From positions 2,232,001-2,296,000 of the forward strand of contig OY762456.1 of assembly GCA_963665785.1 (NCBI GenBank): 64,000 nt of DNA. The letters run 5' to 3'. This document shows positions 36,277 through 45,044 of this stretch, piece after piece (the stretch's first letter is position 1; each line of letters opens with the position of its first letter). A program made the translations under genes and the position numbers. This DNA comes from UBA7455 sp026713185. Lineage in GTDB: Bacteria; Pseudomonadota; Gammaproteobacteria; Pseudomonadales; Azotimanducaceae. Under the pieces are notes generated by a model that searched no databases, was not told the origin of the DNA, and saw only the letters and a program-made list of their open reading frames with translations.

Positions 36277-36969
36277 CTACTCATCAATCGTTGAGCGCTT
36301 GTCAATTTCCATTTGTACAAGATGATCAACAATATCCAGCATTCGCGTCAGACCAACTGTCTCGGTGACATTTACAGCGTATTGACCCTGAACGATCATT
36401 GTAGGAACACTGGCAATCTGCAGTCTGCGTGCAAGCTGGTCTGCGGCTTCCACTCTGCGCTGTATTTCTCCAGATGCAAAGACCTCGGAGTAAGATTCTG
36501 CACCGTTCTCAACAGCCCATTTTTCCAGACGTGCCGAAGTTGATATATTCAACTTGCGGTCATGCACAGCACTGAAAAACTTCAGGTGGAGTTCATCCAG
36601 TAATCCCAGATTTTCCAGGGAATAATAATGTCTTGCCAGACGCCGCCAGGTGTCATTTGAAACCAGGGGACTGCGTATAAAATTGACTCGGTCCTGATTT
36701 TCATCAACCCATTCCACCAATTCCGGTTCAAGGCGATAACAGTGAGGACAGGCATAAGAGAAAAATTCGATGACCTCAATCCGGTTTCCTCTGACTCTCC
36801 TGGGATTTTCCAGTATTGTGTATTGTTCACCGGCCACATAGTTACCAAGGGGAACAGCATCTTTTAACACGACAATAGAGACATAACCGATAATCACCAG
36901 AAAGAGGACAGCGACAACGCTGAATACCATTTTCTGCTGTTTAAGAAACCTTGATTGTTTTCTGGACAT
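36277..36969 (-). CDS. DsbA-like membrane-anchored thiol:disulfide oxidoreductase
   Basis: This 230-residue protein has one N-terminal membrane anchor (residues about 14-35) and a periplasmic thioredoxin/DsbA fold. The active site is CPHC in EFFSYACPHCYRLEP, and the cis-proline loop is ASVPTMIVQG. CPHC is the dithiol sequence of oxidising DsbA. Anchoring rather than cleavage of the signal differs from E. coli DsbA. It probably forms disulfides in exported proteins. Confidence 0.9.
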   Translation of the reverse strand: MSRKQSRFLKQQKMVFSVVAVLFLVIIGYVSIVVLKDAVPLGNYVAGEQYTILENPRRVRGNRIEVIEFFSYACPHCYRLEPELVEWVDENQDRVNFIRSPLVSNDTWRRLARHYYSLENLGLLDELHLKFFSAVHDRKLNISTSARLEKWAVENGAESYSEVFASGEIQRRVEAADQLARRLQIASVPTMIVQGQYAVNVTETVGLTRMLDIVDHLVQMEIDKRSTIDE

Positions 36970-37020
36970 ATTATAATCAGAGGTAATTTAGACCGGATTA
37001 TCGCGTGATATCCAGTTCGA

Positions 37021-37572
37021 TTACAGGATGGAATCCAGTTTTTTCTTCATGAATATTCCCAGCAGAAGGCCAGCAATCACAAAAAAGGAAAAGTTATAGA
37101 TTATCTGCCACATTTTCCACTCAAAGGGAGTTTGCCACCAGATAATGTCACCGACATCAATGAGAACTACGGCAATGGCCCCGACTGTCAATGACAGTTT
37201 GACAAAGTCCCTGAACTCCCTGGCACGGGCAATGCGAAAGAAAATCGCCAATAAAGACACCACAACAAGATTTAGCAAAAATCCGTTGATCATGATTGTG
37301 CGATCCATCTGTGGTCTTCCTTCCAGGTTGATATGTATAAAACCAACAGGCCCCTGTTCGAACATTACCGACAGAGCATCCGGGTCATTGCGAAAATCCG
37401 GAATATGGTAAGAACCAGATTCCGGGAAAGTGTCTCTGATGATTTGTTGTGTTGTTGCGTCATTCGCGGTCTGTTTCAATGAACTGTAAGGTATTTGATT
37501 TATACCCCAATACAGAAATCCCCAGATAAATAAAAGGGTGGTTGTGATCAGTATTCCTAAAGTTGTTTTCAC
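37021..37572 (-). CDS. Hypothetical inner-membrane protein
   Basis: This 183-residue protein has hydrophobic segments at about 4-22, 93-112, 126-144 and 157-174. A periplasmic-size loop (about 25-90) contains FPESGSYHIPDF and QGPVGFIHINLEG. I do not recognise the family. It sits about 50 bases downstream of the DsbA-like gene's start on the same strand, upstream of it in transcription order, so the two may be cotranscribed. Confidence 0.7.
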   Translation of the reverse strand: MKTTLGILITTTLLFIWGFLYWGINQIPYSSLKQTANDATTQQIIRDTFPESGSYHIPDFRNDPDALSVMFEQGPVGFIHINLEGRPQMDRTIMINGFLLNLVVVSLLAIFFRIARAREFRDFVKLSLTVGAIAVVLIDVGDIIWWQTPFEWKMWQIIYNFSFFVIAGLLLGIFMKKKLDSIL

Positions 37573-37697
37573 TTTTATATCCCTCTTATCGGTATGTCAT
37601 TGCATGATGCATTGCACGGTAATCATTGTCTATTCGTAAATTCGAAGTATATTTCATCAATACCTGCTCATTCTCATTTATGCAATTTGTGCCAGAG

Positions 37698-39548
37698 TTA
37701 AAATGCGACTTCACGGCGCAGTATCTGGTCATAGAAGTCGCTGTCGAGTTTGCGATAAATTTTGGAGCCGGGTGCAAGCACCAGTAGTTCCTGCTCCACT
37801 TTGTCAAGGTGAAACGCCTGTTCCCTGAGTTCGTTTTTCTGAAGCTTCATTGTAGTAGTCGTCGGTAAATTCTTCAGTACCCGGATAAAAATCGGTCGGG
37901 CGTAAGATGGCAGGTTCCGTATGATGTGGGTTGACAGACCCTCAAGGTCTATCTCACTACTGTCAACGCCATTTCTGAATACAAGGGCTGCCATTCCAGC
38001 ACGACCATCGGTTCCCGGTATCTCAACGCCGTAAACATTACTGAAGGTCACATCTTCGTGCCCGTTGATAATTTCACCGACTTCGTTTGTGGATACGTTT
38101 TCACTCTTCCATCGGAATGTGTCTCCCACACGGTCCACAAACTGATAATGTGTTTGGCCGAAGGCGAATCCGACGTCAATGGTTTTCATGATGTCCCCGG
38201 TATTGAAATACATATCGTTTTCAACAAAGGCATGTTGAATGATTTTTCTGTCAGAGGCTTCTTTATCGGTATATCCATCGTATTTCGATTTTGCAGTTAC
38301 CTCTATGAGCAGTAGCCCGGGGTCACCATCAGGTACCTCAATACAATGACCCTGGTCATCACGAACTATCTCATCGGTTGCCACATCGAATTGCACAATT
38401 TTAACGGGTGCGATACCGAGGCCAACTGTGCAATCCTTGTTGAAGACATTGGCAAAGCCACCGTTAGCTTCACTGGCTGCGTAGAATTCACCGATACGTT
38501 GAATATCAAATCGCTCTTTGAAAGCCATCCAGATGTCTGGCCTGAGCCCGTTACCCACGATGCTTCTCACCGAATTGTCCCTGTCGTTTTTCTGCGGCGG
38601 CTGGTTCATCAGATAGCGAATGAATTCGCCGATATAAACAAAGCATGTGCACTGATATTTGCGCAGATCATCCCAAAAGGCGCTGACGGACAACCGGCGT
38701 CGAATTACTGTGGCGGCGCCAGCGTTGAATGCGGCGGCAAGGCCAATAATCAATGAGGTCCCATGATATAAAGGCAGGCAATTGTAGACCCTGTCGAATT
38801 TTTTCAGGCGCAGCAAGCCATCACTGGACAATTTGGCGCCGGTAAACATTCTACGGTGAGATACGATGGCGGCTTTTGGTAACCCTGTGGTTCCAGAAGT
38901 AAAAATATAAAAAGCGATACTGCCAATGGTTACTGTTGCTGTTTCCGGATGATTGGCGGCCTCGATCTGGCTGTTACAGGAGTCAATTGAGATGGACCAA
39001 TTGGGCGGGGGGGAATCGCCACTGTCATTGACAAACAGATAGTCTTCACCGTCTCTCAGCGATAACTCATCACGAACTTCATTGATGGAATCTGTCAATT
39101 CCTCACCGAAGATACATTTTTTTGACTCGACAAGATTGATGCAATGCACGAGTTGTTGTCTGTTGAGGTTGGTATTGATCAGACCGGCGATAGCGCCGAG
39201 TTTGCAGATAGCAACAACCTGTACTACAAACTCTATCCGGTTTTGCATGAATAGGCTGACACAGTCGCTCTTGGTTATCCCCTGATCTTTCAGTACTCTG
39301 GCAACCCGGTTTGCTCTTTCGTTAAGCGTGAGCCAGGTAACGATTTCATCTTCACAGACCAGAGCGGTATCTCCCGGGTATTTTACTGCGTTTTCCTGCA
39401 CCATAAGTGACAAGGACTCTATCGCATTGTCAGGCGGTGGTTTTGAGATGAGTGCATTGAGCAGTATCTTGATATCTCCAATAAAATCGGCTGTTGACCC
39501 CATTTTTTTGTCCCGGTCTTTTACTTTTCTTAATAACTGGAAGATCAT
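37698..39548 (-). CDS. Long-chain acyl-CoA synthetase (FATP/FadD6-like)
   Basis: This roughly 616-residue ANL enzyme is of the very-long-chain/FATP type. It has FYIFTSGTTGLPKAAIVSHR, a second conserved region CLPLYHGTSLIIGLAAAFNAG, and the C-terminal FVDRVGDTFRWKSENVSTNEVG that defines the FATP/ACSVL group. It activates long-chain fatty acids and may couple this to uptake. Starts at 39548 (ATG), 39503 (ATG, MGSTADF) and 39572 (TTG) are all possible. An ISAs1-type element ends only 44 bases upstream of 39548, so the native promoter has probably been displaced. Confidence 0.88.
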   Translation of the reverse strand: MIFQLLRKVKDRDKKMGSTADFIGDIKILLNALISKPPPDNAIESLSLMVQENAVKYPGDTALVCEDEIVTWLTLNERANRVARVLKDQGITKSDCVSLFMQNRIEFVVQVVAICKLGAIAGLINTNLNRQQLVHCINLVESKKCIFGEELTDSINEVRDELSLRDGEDYLFVNDSGDSPPPNWSISIDSCNSQIEAANHPETATVTIGSIAFYIFTSGTTGLPKAAIVSHRRMFTGAKLSSDGLLRLKKFDRVYNCLPLYHGTSLIIGLAAAFNAGAATVIRRRLSVSAFWDDLRKYQCTCFVYIGEFIRYLMNQPPQKNDRDNSVRSIVGNGLRPDIWMAFKERFDIQRIGEFYAASEANGGFANVFNKDCTVGLGIAPVKIVQFDVATDEIVRDDQGHCIEVPDGDPGLLLIEVTAKSKYDGYTDKEASDRKIIQHAFVENDMYFNTGDIMKTIDVGFAFGQTHYQFVDRVGDTFRWKSENVSTNEVGEIINGHEDVTFSNVYGVEIPGTDGRAGMAALVFRNGVDSSEIDLEGLSTHIIRNLPSYARPIFIRVLKNLPTTTTMKLQKNELREQAFHLDKVEQELLVLAPGSKIYRKLDSDFYDQILRREVAF

Positions 39549-39591
39549 ACGTCCGTGTGGCTTTTTGAACAAGAGACAACGGCTTAACCGG

Positions 39592-41660
39592 CAGGGCTAT
39601 TTCACGCTAGCCGCATGGTGTTGATTTTAGGATGGCGACAGCGGGGGCTGGCTTTTCGGTGTCGGTTTGTGTATAAAGGGGCATGGCAGATGGATTCGAC
39701 AAGACTCAGTTGGTCGTGGGCGAGGTGGAAGTGCGGCTGGCGCGCCCGGACGAGCGCCGACGATGGGACGATCTCATGGCGCGGCACCACTACCTGGGGT
39801 TTCGGCAGTTCGCGGGCCGCGGGCTGCGTCACGTCGCGGTGTGGCGCGGGCACTGGCTGGCGCTGTTGGGCTGGCAATCGGGAGCGTTCAAGTGCGCACC
39901 GCGGGATCGCTGGCTGGGCTGGCACCGGTCGGTGCAGTTCCGGCGCTTGCACCTGATCGGCAACAACACGCGGTTTTTGATGCTGCCGGTAGCGGCGGGG
40001 ACCAGGAACCTGGCCTCGCGGGTGCTGGGGTGCAGCCTGCGGCGCTTGAGCGCGGACTGGGAGGCGACGCATGGGCATCCGTTGGAGTTGGCCGAGACCT
40101 TCGTGGACCCGTCGCGTTTCCACGGCGGTGCCTACGACGCCTCGAACTGGCTGCGGGTGGGCCGCACCAAGGGCTTTGCACGCCACAACGGCACCTACAC
40201 GGACCCGCACAAGGTGCCCAAGGAGATGTTCGTGCGCCCACTACGTGCGGATGCGCGGGCACGTTTGGCGGACCCGGTGGATTGCCCGGAGTGGTCCTGT
40301 CATGCGACACAGGTGACGTACTCGCGCCAGGAGTTACGCTCGCTACGGGAGTTGTTCGCGGCGCTGCCGGACTGCCGCCGCGGCCAAGGCAGGAAGCACA
40401 GGCTGGAGACAGTGCTGGCCATTTGCGCCCTGGCGCGATTGTCGGGGCTGTGTGGGCCGGCGGCGACGGAACGGTTCGCGAAACTGCTCGACCAAGAGGC
40501 GTTGCGTGCGCTGGGTGCTTGGCGCCACCCGACCGAGGGCCGCTGGGTGGCGCCATCGGACTCGACGATCTGTCGGGTGGTGGCGGACACCGACCCGGAC
40601 GCCTTGGCGGCGGTGCTCGGCAAGTGGGCAGCGCCACGGTTCGCCGGGACGGCGGCCATCCCGGCGCTGGCGGCGGACGGCAAGCGCATCCGCGGCGTCA
40701 ACCGCCATACGAACGAGGACACCCATTTCGAGACGGTAACGCTGGTGAGCCACGCCGGTCACCCGCTCGCGAGCCGCTGCTGCCGCGACGAGGGGGGTGA
40801 GGTCGCCGCGACCCAGGCGCTGCTGGAGGATGTCGATGTGCGCGGTTGCCTGATCACCCTGGACGCCCTGCACACCACCCGAGACAACGAGCGGACGATC
40901 ATCGAGACGCACGGCGCCGACTATCTGCTTGCCGTCAAGGGCAACTGCCCCGAGACGTTCGCGGCGCTCACCACCCTCGACTGGAACGCCGCGGCCGTCC
41001 GGCATCACGGCGCCGAACCGGAGCAGGGTCATGGGCGCATCGACGCGCGACGCATTGATGTGCAAACGCTACCGCCGCGCACGCTCGCCTTCGACAAGGC
41101 TCAGCAAGTGTTCCGCGTCACCCGCGAGCGCACCGACCTGAAAACCGGCGAAACCAGTGAAGAAACCGCTTTCGGCATCACCTCCGTTCCAGAGGACCGG
41201 GCGGACCCCGAACGGTTGCTCGCCTGGAACCGCGGCCACTGGCAAATCGAGAACGGCAACCACTATCGGCGCGACGTGAGTCTCGGCGAGGACGCCAGCC
41301 GCATCCGCGCCCGCCATGGCCCCGCCAACAACGCCACGCTCAACAACATCGTGCTGGCCATCGTTTTCCATCGCGGCTTCCACCATGTCCCCGAAGCCAA
41401 CTTGCACTTCATGATGCGGCGCAAGGAAGCCCTCGACGCCATCCTCCTGCCGGACTGAGGTACCGCCGGCCCACCGCAAGCATGCCCAAGCGCCTCCCGC
41501 GGCATCCCAGCGACAGTGGAAAACGGCGCATTGACCACAGGCCCGACCGCCTTTCGCAAGCCCGCATGTTCCCCACCCGTTCAACCCCAAAAATGGCCAT
41601 CCCCAGTCCGTCGGGCTGTCGCAGACTCCGCGCTCAGGTTCCAGCATGAAATAACCCTAG
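39592..41660 (+). mobile_element. ISAs1-type insertion sequence with DUF4338-transposase fusion
   Basis: This element of about 2.07 kb has imperfect terminal inverted repeats. The left AGGGCTATTTCACGCTAG (39593-39610) matches the complement of 41641-41658, AGGGTTATTTCATGCTGG, at 15 of 18 positions. ACCGG directly flanks both proposed ends (39587-39591 and 41661-41665) and may be a target duplication, although ISAs1 elements usually duplicate more. It is GC-rich relative to its surroundings. It contains a single gene and about 200 bases of noncoding DNA at the right end. Confidence 0.82.
39683..41458 (+). CDS. ISAs1-family transposase with N-terminal DUF4338 (DruA-like) domain
   Basis: This is a 591-residue two-part protein. 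Residues about 10-200 match DUF4338, the domain of Druantia protein DruA: ARHHYLGFRQFAGRGLRHVA, FRRLHLIGNNTRFLML and ETFVDPSRFHGGAYDASNW. Residues about 220-590 are an ISAs1-type DDE transposase with catalytic motifs ALAADGKRIRG, LITLDALHTT and GHWQIENGNHYRRDVSLGEDAS, all intact. The likely job is transposition of the surrounding element. What the DUF4338 part adds (target or end binding, or an accessory nuclease role) is unknown. A defence role should not be assumed because none of the other Druantia genes are present. Confidence 0.87.
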   Translation: MADGFDKTQLVVGEVEVRLARPDERRRWDDLMARHHYLGFRQFAGRGLRHVAVWRGHWLALLGWQSGAFKCAPRDRWLGWHRSVQFRRLHLIGNNTRFLMLPVAAGTRNLASRVLGCSLRRLSADWEATHGHPLELAETFVDPSRFHGGAYDASNWLRVGRTKGFARHNGTYTDPHKVPKEMFVRPLRADARARLADPVDCPEWSCHATQVTYSRQELRSLRELFAALPDCRRGQGRKHRLETVLAICALARLSGLCGPAATERFAKLLDQEALRALGAWRHPTEGRWVAPSDSTICRVVADTDPDALAAVLGKWAAPRFAGTAAIPALAADGKRIRGVNRHTNEDTHFETVTLVSHAGHPLASRCCRDEGGEVAATQALLEDVDVRGCLITLDALHTTRDNERTIIETHGADYLLAVKGNCPETFAALTTLDWNAAAVRHHGAEPEQGHGRIDARRIDVQTLPPRTLAFDKAQQVFRVTRERTDLKTGETSEETAFGITSVPEDRADPERLLAWNRGHWQIENGNHYRRDVSLGEDASRIRARHGPANNATLNNIVLAIVFHRGFHHVPEANLHFMMRRKEALDAILLPD

Positions 41661-41669
41661 ACCGGATTA

Positions 41670-41707
41670 TTGTAAGTGTATTACTGACGACGAAAAATGG
41701 TTACAAT
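41670..41707 (+). promoter_or_regulatory. Possible bioB promoter/operator dyad
   Basis: TTGTAA (41670-41675) and TTACAA (41701-41706) form a 6-base dyad resembling BirA operator half-sites, and GGTTACAA matches one half well. The spacing is 4 bases longer than the usual BirA operator. A -10-like TACAAT overlaps the right half (41702-41707). This is a weak but positionally sensible candidate for biotin control. Confidence 0.3.
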
Positions 41708-41812
41708 CCCCGTTTCTTTCCAGCAGTAAAGCAGATCCTCTGGATTGTGCTGTTGGATAACAAGTGGTTTGATTAGCCGACCAAGTCGTGTCGGAAGGAC
41801 AGGAGTGAATCA

Positions 41813-42793
41813 GTGACATTGCAGATTGCCAACGATGTTGAATCAGGAACACTACGTCATGAATGGTTGCTGACCAACGTTCTGGAGTTGTTCGATCTTC
41901 CATTTAACGACTTGCTGTTCAAGGCTCAGACGATTCACCGTCAGTACCATAATCCCAATGAAGTACAGATCGCGACCCTGTTGTCGATTAAAACCGGCGG
42001 GTGCCCGGAAGATTGCAAGTATTGCCCACAAAGTGTGCATTATGACACCGGTGTTGACCCCGAGACATTGATGAACATTGATGAGGTCGTCTCAGCCGCC
42101 AGAATAGCCAAAGAACAGGGTGCAACCCGATTCTGCATGGGAGCTGCATGGCGCAGCCCAACTGAGCGTCAGGTCGAACAGATGGTGCCGATGATCGAGG
42201 CTGTTGGTGAAATGGGCATGGAGACCTGTGTCACTCTTGGCATGCTGACGGATAAGCAGGCCAATCGTCTGGCGGAAGCAGGACTGGATTACTATAACCA
42301 CAATCTCGATACTTCACCGGAATACTACACCGAAATTATCAGTACCCGGACCTATGAAGATCGCCTGGATACCTTGCACAACGTACGTGAAGCAGGCATC
42401 AATGTTTGTTGCGGTGGTATTGTCGGTATGGGCGAATCGCGAACTGACCGTGCAAGACTATTGAGCGAACTTGCCAATCTTCCTCAACATCCGGAGTCTG
42501 TGCCCATCAATATGCTTGTGCGTGTCGCCGGGACACCCCTCTCGGAAGTTGAAGATCTGGATATTTTCGAATTCATCAGGACCATTGCTGTGGCACGGAT
42601 CATGATGCCTGCATCATGGGTCAGATTGTCCGCGGGAAGGACGGAAATGACCAGGGAAGCCCAGAGCCTTTGTTTTTTTGCCGGCGCCAATTCCATATTC
42701 GGCGGCGACAAGTTGCTGACAACCGCCAATCCGGAACAGGATCAGGATAAGGCGCTGTTGGACACACTGGGTATTTCCACCTTTGCGGGATGA
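41813..42793 (+). CDS. bioB: Biotin synthase
   Basis: This 326-residue radical-SAM enzyme inserts sulfur into dethiobiotin, the last step of biotin synthesis. The SAM-binding cluster motif is CPEDCKYC, and the second-cluster arginine/cysteine regions include YNHNLDTSPEYY and NVCCGGIVGMGES. The GTG start at 41813 is supported by AGGAG at 41801-41805. It lies just downstream of the ISAs1 element, so part of the original regulatory region may be lost. The other biotin genes are convergent on the minus strand. Confidence 0.96.
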   Translation: MTLQIANDVESGTLRHEWLLTNVLELFDLPFNDLLFKAQTIHRQYHNPNEVQIATLLSIKTGGCPEDCKYCPQSVHYDTGVDPETLMNIDEVVSAARIAKEQGATRFCMGAAWRSPTERQVEQMVPMIEAVGEMGMETCVTLGMLTDKQANRLAEAGLDYYNHNLDTSPEYYTEIISTRTYEDRLDTLHNVREAGINVCCGGIVGMGESRTDRARLLSELANLPQHPESVPINMLVRVAGTPLSEVEDLDIFEFIRTIAVARIMMPASWVRLSAGRTEMTREAQSLCFFAGANSIFGGDKLLTTANPEQDQDKALLDTLGISTFAG

Positions 42794-42796
42794 CAG

Positions 42797-43258
42797 GTGC
42801 TGTTCCTGGATCAGATCCCGGTTGGTTATACTTCAACCATAGGTACCTGGCAGCTTTCGGAAGATGAGATCATTTCTTTTGCCAGGGTCTGGGACCCTCA
42901 GCCATTCCATATCGACAAATCGGCAGCAGAAGATTCCATTTTTGGTGAACTGGTAGCGTCATCACTGCACATTTTCGCCATATGTACACGTCTGTTCTTC
43001 GACCACAGAGACAATATTCAGATATTGGCAATGCTGGGTAAGGACAACATCAGACTGCACCAGCCTGCACGGGCAACAGATTTGCTGATCTACACAACAG
43101 AATGTATCTCGAATACACCATCGTCTTCCAGAAATGATCGCGGCGTTATCGTACTGTCAGATTGCGTTGCCCGTGACTCAGGAGAGATAGTAATGACACA
43201 GGAGGTGACACTGATGGTTGCCAGAGATACTTACAGAGACCCTTACAATGCTGATTAA
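42797..43258 (+). CDS. MaoC-like hot-dog dehydratase
   Basis: This 153-residue hot-dog-fold protein is of the MaoC/R-specific enoyl-CoA hydratase type. The FARVWDPQPFHIDKSAAEDSIFG segment carries the Asp-His catalytic pair. It starts 4 bases after the bioB stop with GGGA 6 bases upstream, so it is almost certainly cotranscribed with bioB. Members hydrate enoyl thioesters. A role in making the pimeloyl precursor is possible from context alone but not demonstrated. Its stop overlaps the convergent bioD by 4 bases. Confidence 0.8.
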   Translation: MLFLDQIPVGYTSTIGTWQLSEDEIISFARVWDPQPFHIDKSAAEDSIFGELVASSLHIFAICTRLFFDHRDNIQILAMLGKDNIRLHQPARATDLLIYTTECISNTPSSSRNDRGVIVLSDCVARDSGEIVMTQEVTLMVARDTYRDPYNAD

Positions 43259-43890
43259 ATTTCCTGCGATTTGAAACACTGTTGGAAACAGATTTCGAGA
43301 GATGCCGGATTCAAATCGGTTAACTGCTCGATTTCCGCCAGTATCGGCGCCTCTCCATAGAATTCCAGGGCTTCTCGATTACCCTGGTTCTTTGGACCGT
43401 TCATCACTACACCAACAATTGAAATTCCACATCGGCGAAGCTGTAGCAGCGAGAGTAACGTGTGGTTGATAGTACCCAGTTGACTGTCTGCAACCAGCAA
43501 TACGGGGATATCCAGTGACTTGATCAGATCCAGCATGTAGTGCTGTCGATTCAGAGGCACCATGATGCCGCCGGCGCCTTCAACGACCAGAAACTCGTCA
43601 ACCGGAACATCCGGAATCGCAAAAGCATCAAGTTTTATTTCAACATCCTCCAGGACGGCAGCGGCATGTGGTGACAAAGGCTGCTGCAGGGAATAGGTTT
43701 CCCGGTGTATTCGAGACTCTGGAATTGCGGTGTGACGTCTGATCCAGTCCGTGTCTGTGCCTTCATTCAATCCAGTCTGAACGGGCTTCCAATAATGTGC
43801 TCTCAGGCCGGCTACCAGTACTCCCGAAACCACGGTTTTACCAATATCCGTACTGGTGCCGGTGACAAAAATGCGGGTTGGCAGTGCCAT
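43255..43890 (-). CDS. bioD: Dethiobiotin synthetase
   Basis: This 211-residue P-loop enzyme closes the ureido ring of dethiobiotin using CO2 and ATP. The P-loop reads FVTGTSTDIGKTVVSG. VEGAGGIMVPLN is the conserved second motif. The ATG at 43890 lies one base after the bioF stop (TGACATG), which marks a compact operon bioA-bioF-bioD. An upstream in-frame start at 43923 lies inside bioF and is less likely. Confidence 0.94.
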   Translation of the reverse strand: MALPTRIFVTGTSTDIGKTVVSGVLVAGLRAHYWKPVQTGLNEGTDTDWIRRHTAIPESRIHRETYSLQQPLSPHAAAVLEDVEIKLDAFAIPDVPVDEFLVVEGAGGIMVPLNRQHYMLDLIKSLDIPVLLVADSQLGTINHTLLSLLQLRRCGISIVGVVMNGPKNQGNREALEFYGEAPILAEIEQLTDLNPASLEICFQQCFKSQEI

Positions 43891-43891
43891 G

Positions 43892-45043
43892 TCAGCGCCT
43901 GAATACCTCGACCATGGCCTCAATCTGATCCCTGGTATGGGCTGCTGAAAGGGCTATTCTGATACGGGATTCTCCTTCTGGTACAGTTGGAGGCCGGATT
44001 GGCGTCACTAAAAATCCGGCTGTTTCCAGTTTCTGTGACATGGCCATTGTGCTGTCTTCATCACCCAGAATTACCGGAACAATCTGGGTGCTGGACTGGC
44101 CTGTGTCATATCCCAACTGTTGCAGTGCGTTGCGCAAGAACTGTGCACTGTCACGGAGCTTCCTGCGGGCATTATCCATGGCAGGCACCAGGTCCAGTGC
44201 TGCATCTATGGCGCCTAGTATGGAGGGGGGCAGCGCCGTAGTATAGACAAACCCGCTGCAACAATTGACGAGATAATCCCGGATTTTCGGGGAACAGGCA
44301 ATGTAAGCGCCAAACGATCCTAAAGCTTTACTGAAGGTTCCCATGGTCACATCCACTTTTTTCCCAGTGGTTAACCCCATGCCCTTTCTGCCCAGCACAC
44401 CAGTGGCGTGTGCGTCATCCACATATAAAATTGCATCATATTCACTGGCCAGGTATATCAGGCGGTCAATGTCACTCTGGTCACCGTCCATGCTGAATAC
44501 GGATTCAGTGACAATGATCGTTCTCGAAAAGTGCTTGGTTTTGCTCTGTTCAAGCAGATTTTCCAGGTGGTCCAGATCATTGTGATCGAACAATTGTCTG
44601 GTACATCGGGCGAGATGGATACCCTGGATGATACTGTTGTGATTAAGACGGTCAGACAGGATCAGAGCGTTTGTATCGGCGAGTGCCGGTATGACCGAAA
44701 CGTTTGCCTGGAAACCGGAATTGAAAATGAGAATGCCCTCGACTTGCTTCAATTCGGCAAGTTTCCGCTCGACAGATTCAAAACAATCCAGAGAGCCGCA
44801 GATCAGTCTGGAAGCGGTTGATCCCGTACCATACCGTTGGGTGAATGCTGTGGCCCTGGCCTGCAGCTCCGGGTGCTTTGAAATACCAAGATAGTCGTTA
44901 GAGCAGAAGTTGACCATGGTTCGGCCATCGACTTTGACCAGGCTATCGGAAACTGGCGTGACACTGCGCAACTGTCGATGTTGTCTTATTGACATGCGTC
45001 GCTGTAATTCTTTATCAATGAAGTCAAACTTATGCATGGGCAT
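43892..45043 (-). CDS. bioF: 8-amino-7-oxononanoate synthase
   Basis: This PLP enzyme of the alpha-oxoamine synthase family joins pimeloyl-thioester and alanine. It is about 383 residues long. NFCSNDYLGISKHPEL, YVDDAHATGVLGRKG and the lysine loop MGTFSKALGSFG are all visible. The ATG at 45043 follows the bioA stop by one base (TGACATG), the same arrangement as the bioF/bioD junction; an ATG at 45037 is also possible. Confidence 0.94.
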   Translation of the reverse strand: MPMHKFDFIDKELQRRMSIRQHRQLRSVTPVSDSLVKVDGRTMVNFCSNDYLGISKHPELQARATAFTQRYGTGSTASRLICGSLDCFESVERKLAELKQVEGILIFNSGFQANVSVIPALADTNALILSDRLNHNSIIQGIHLARCTRQLFDHNDLDHLENLLEQSKTKHFSRTIIVTESVFSMDGDQSDIDRLIYLASEYDAILYVDDAHATGVLGRKGMGLTTGKKVDVTMGTFSKALGSFGAYIACSPKIRDYLVNCCSGFVYTTALPPSILGAIDAALDLVPAMDNARRKLRDSAQFLRNALQQLGYDTGQSSTQIVPVILGDEDSTMAMSQKLETAGFLVTPIRPPTVPEGESRIRIALSAAHTRDQIEAMVEVFRR

Positions 45044-45044
45044 G

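Noticed and set aside
37145..39285. Plus-strand frames opposite the membrane protein and acyl-CoA synthetase genes
   Set aside because: No domain motifs, and they lie opposite well-supported genes.
39667..40800. Plus-strand frame overlapping the ISAs1 transposase
   Set aside because: A Gly/Ala-rich shadow. The transposase frame has the catalytic motifs.
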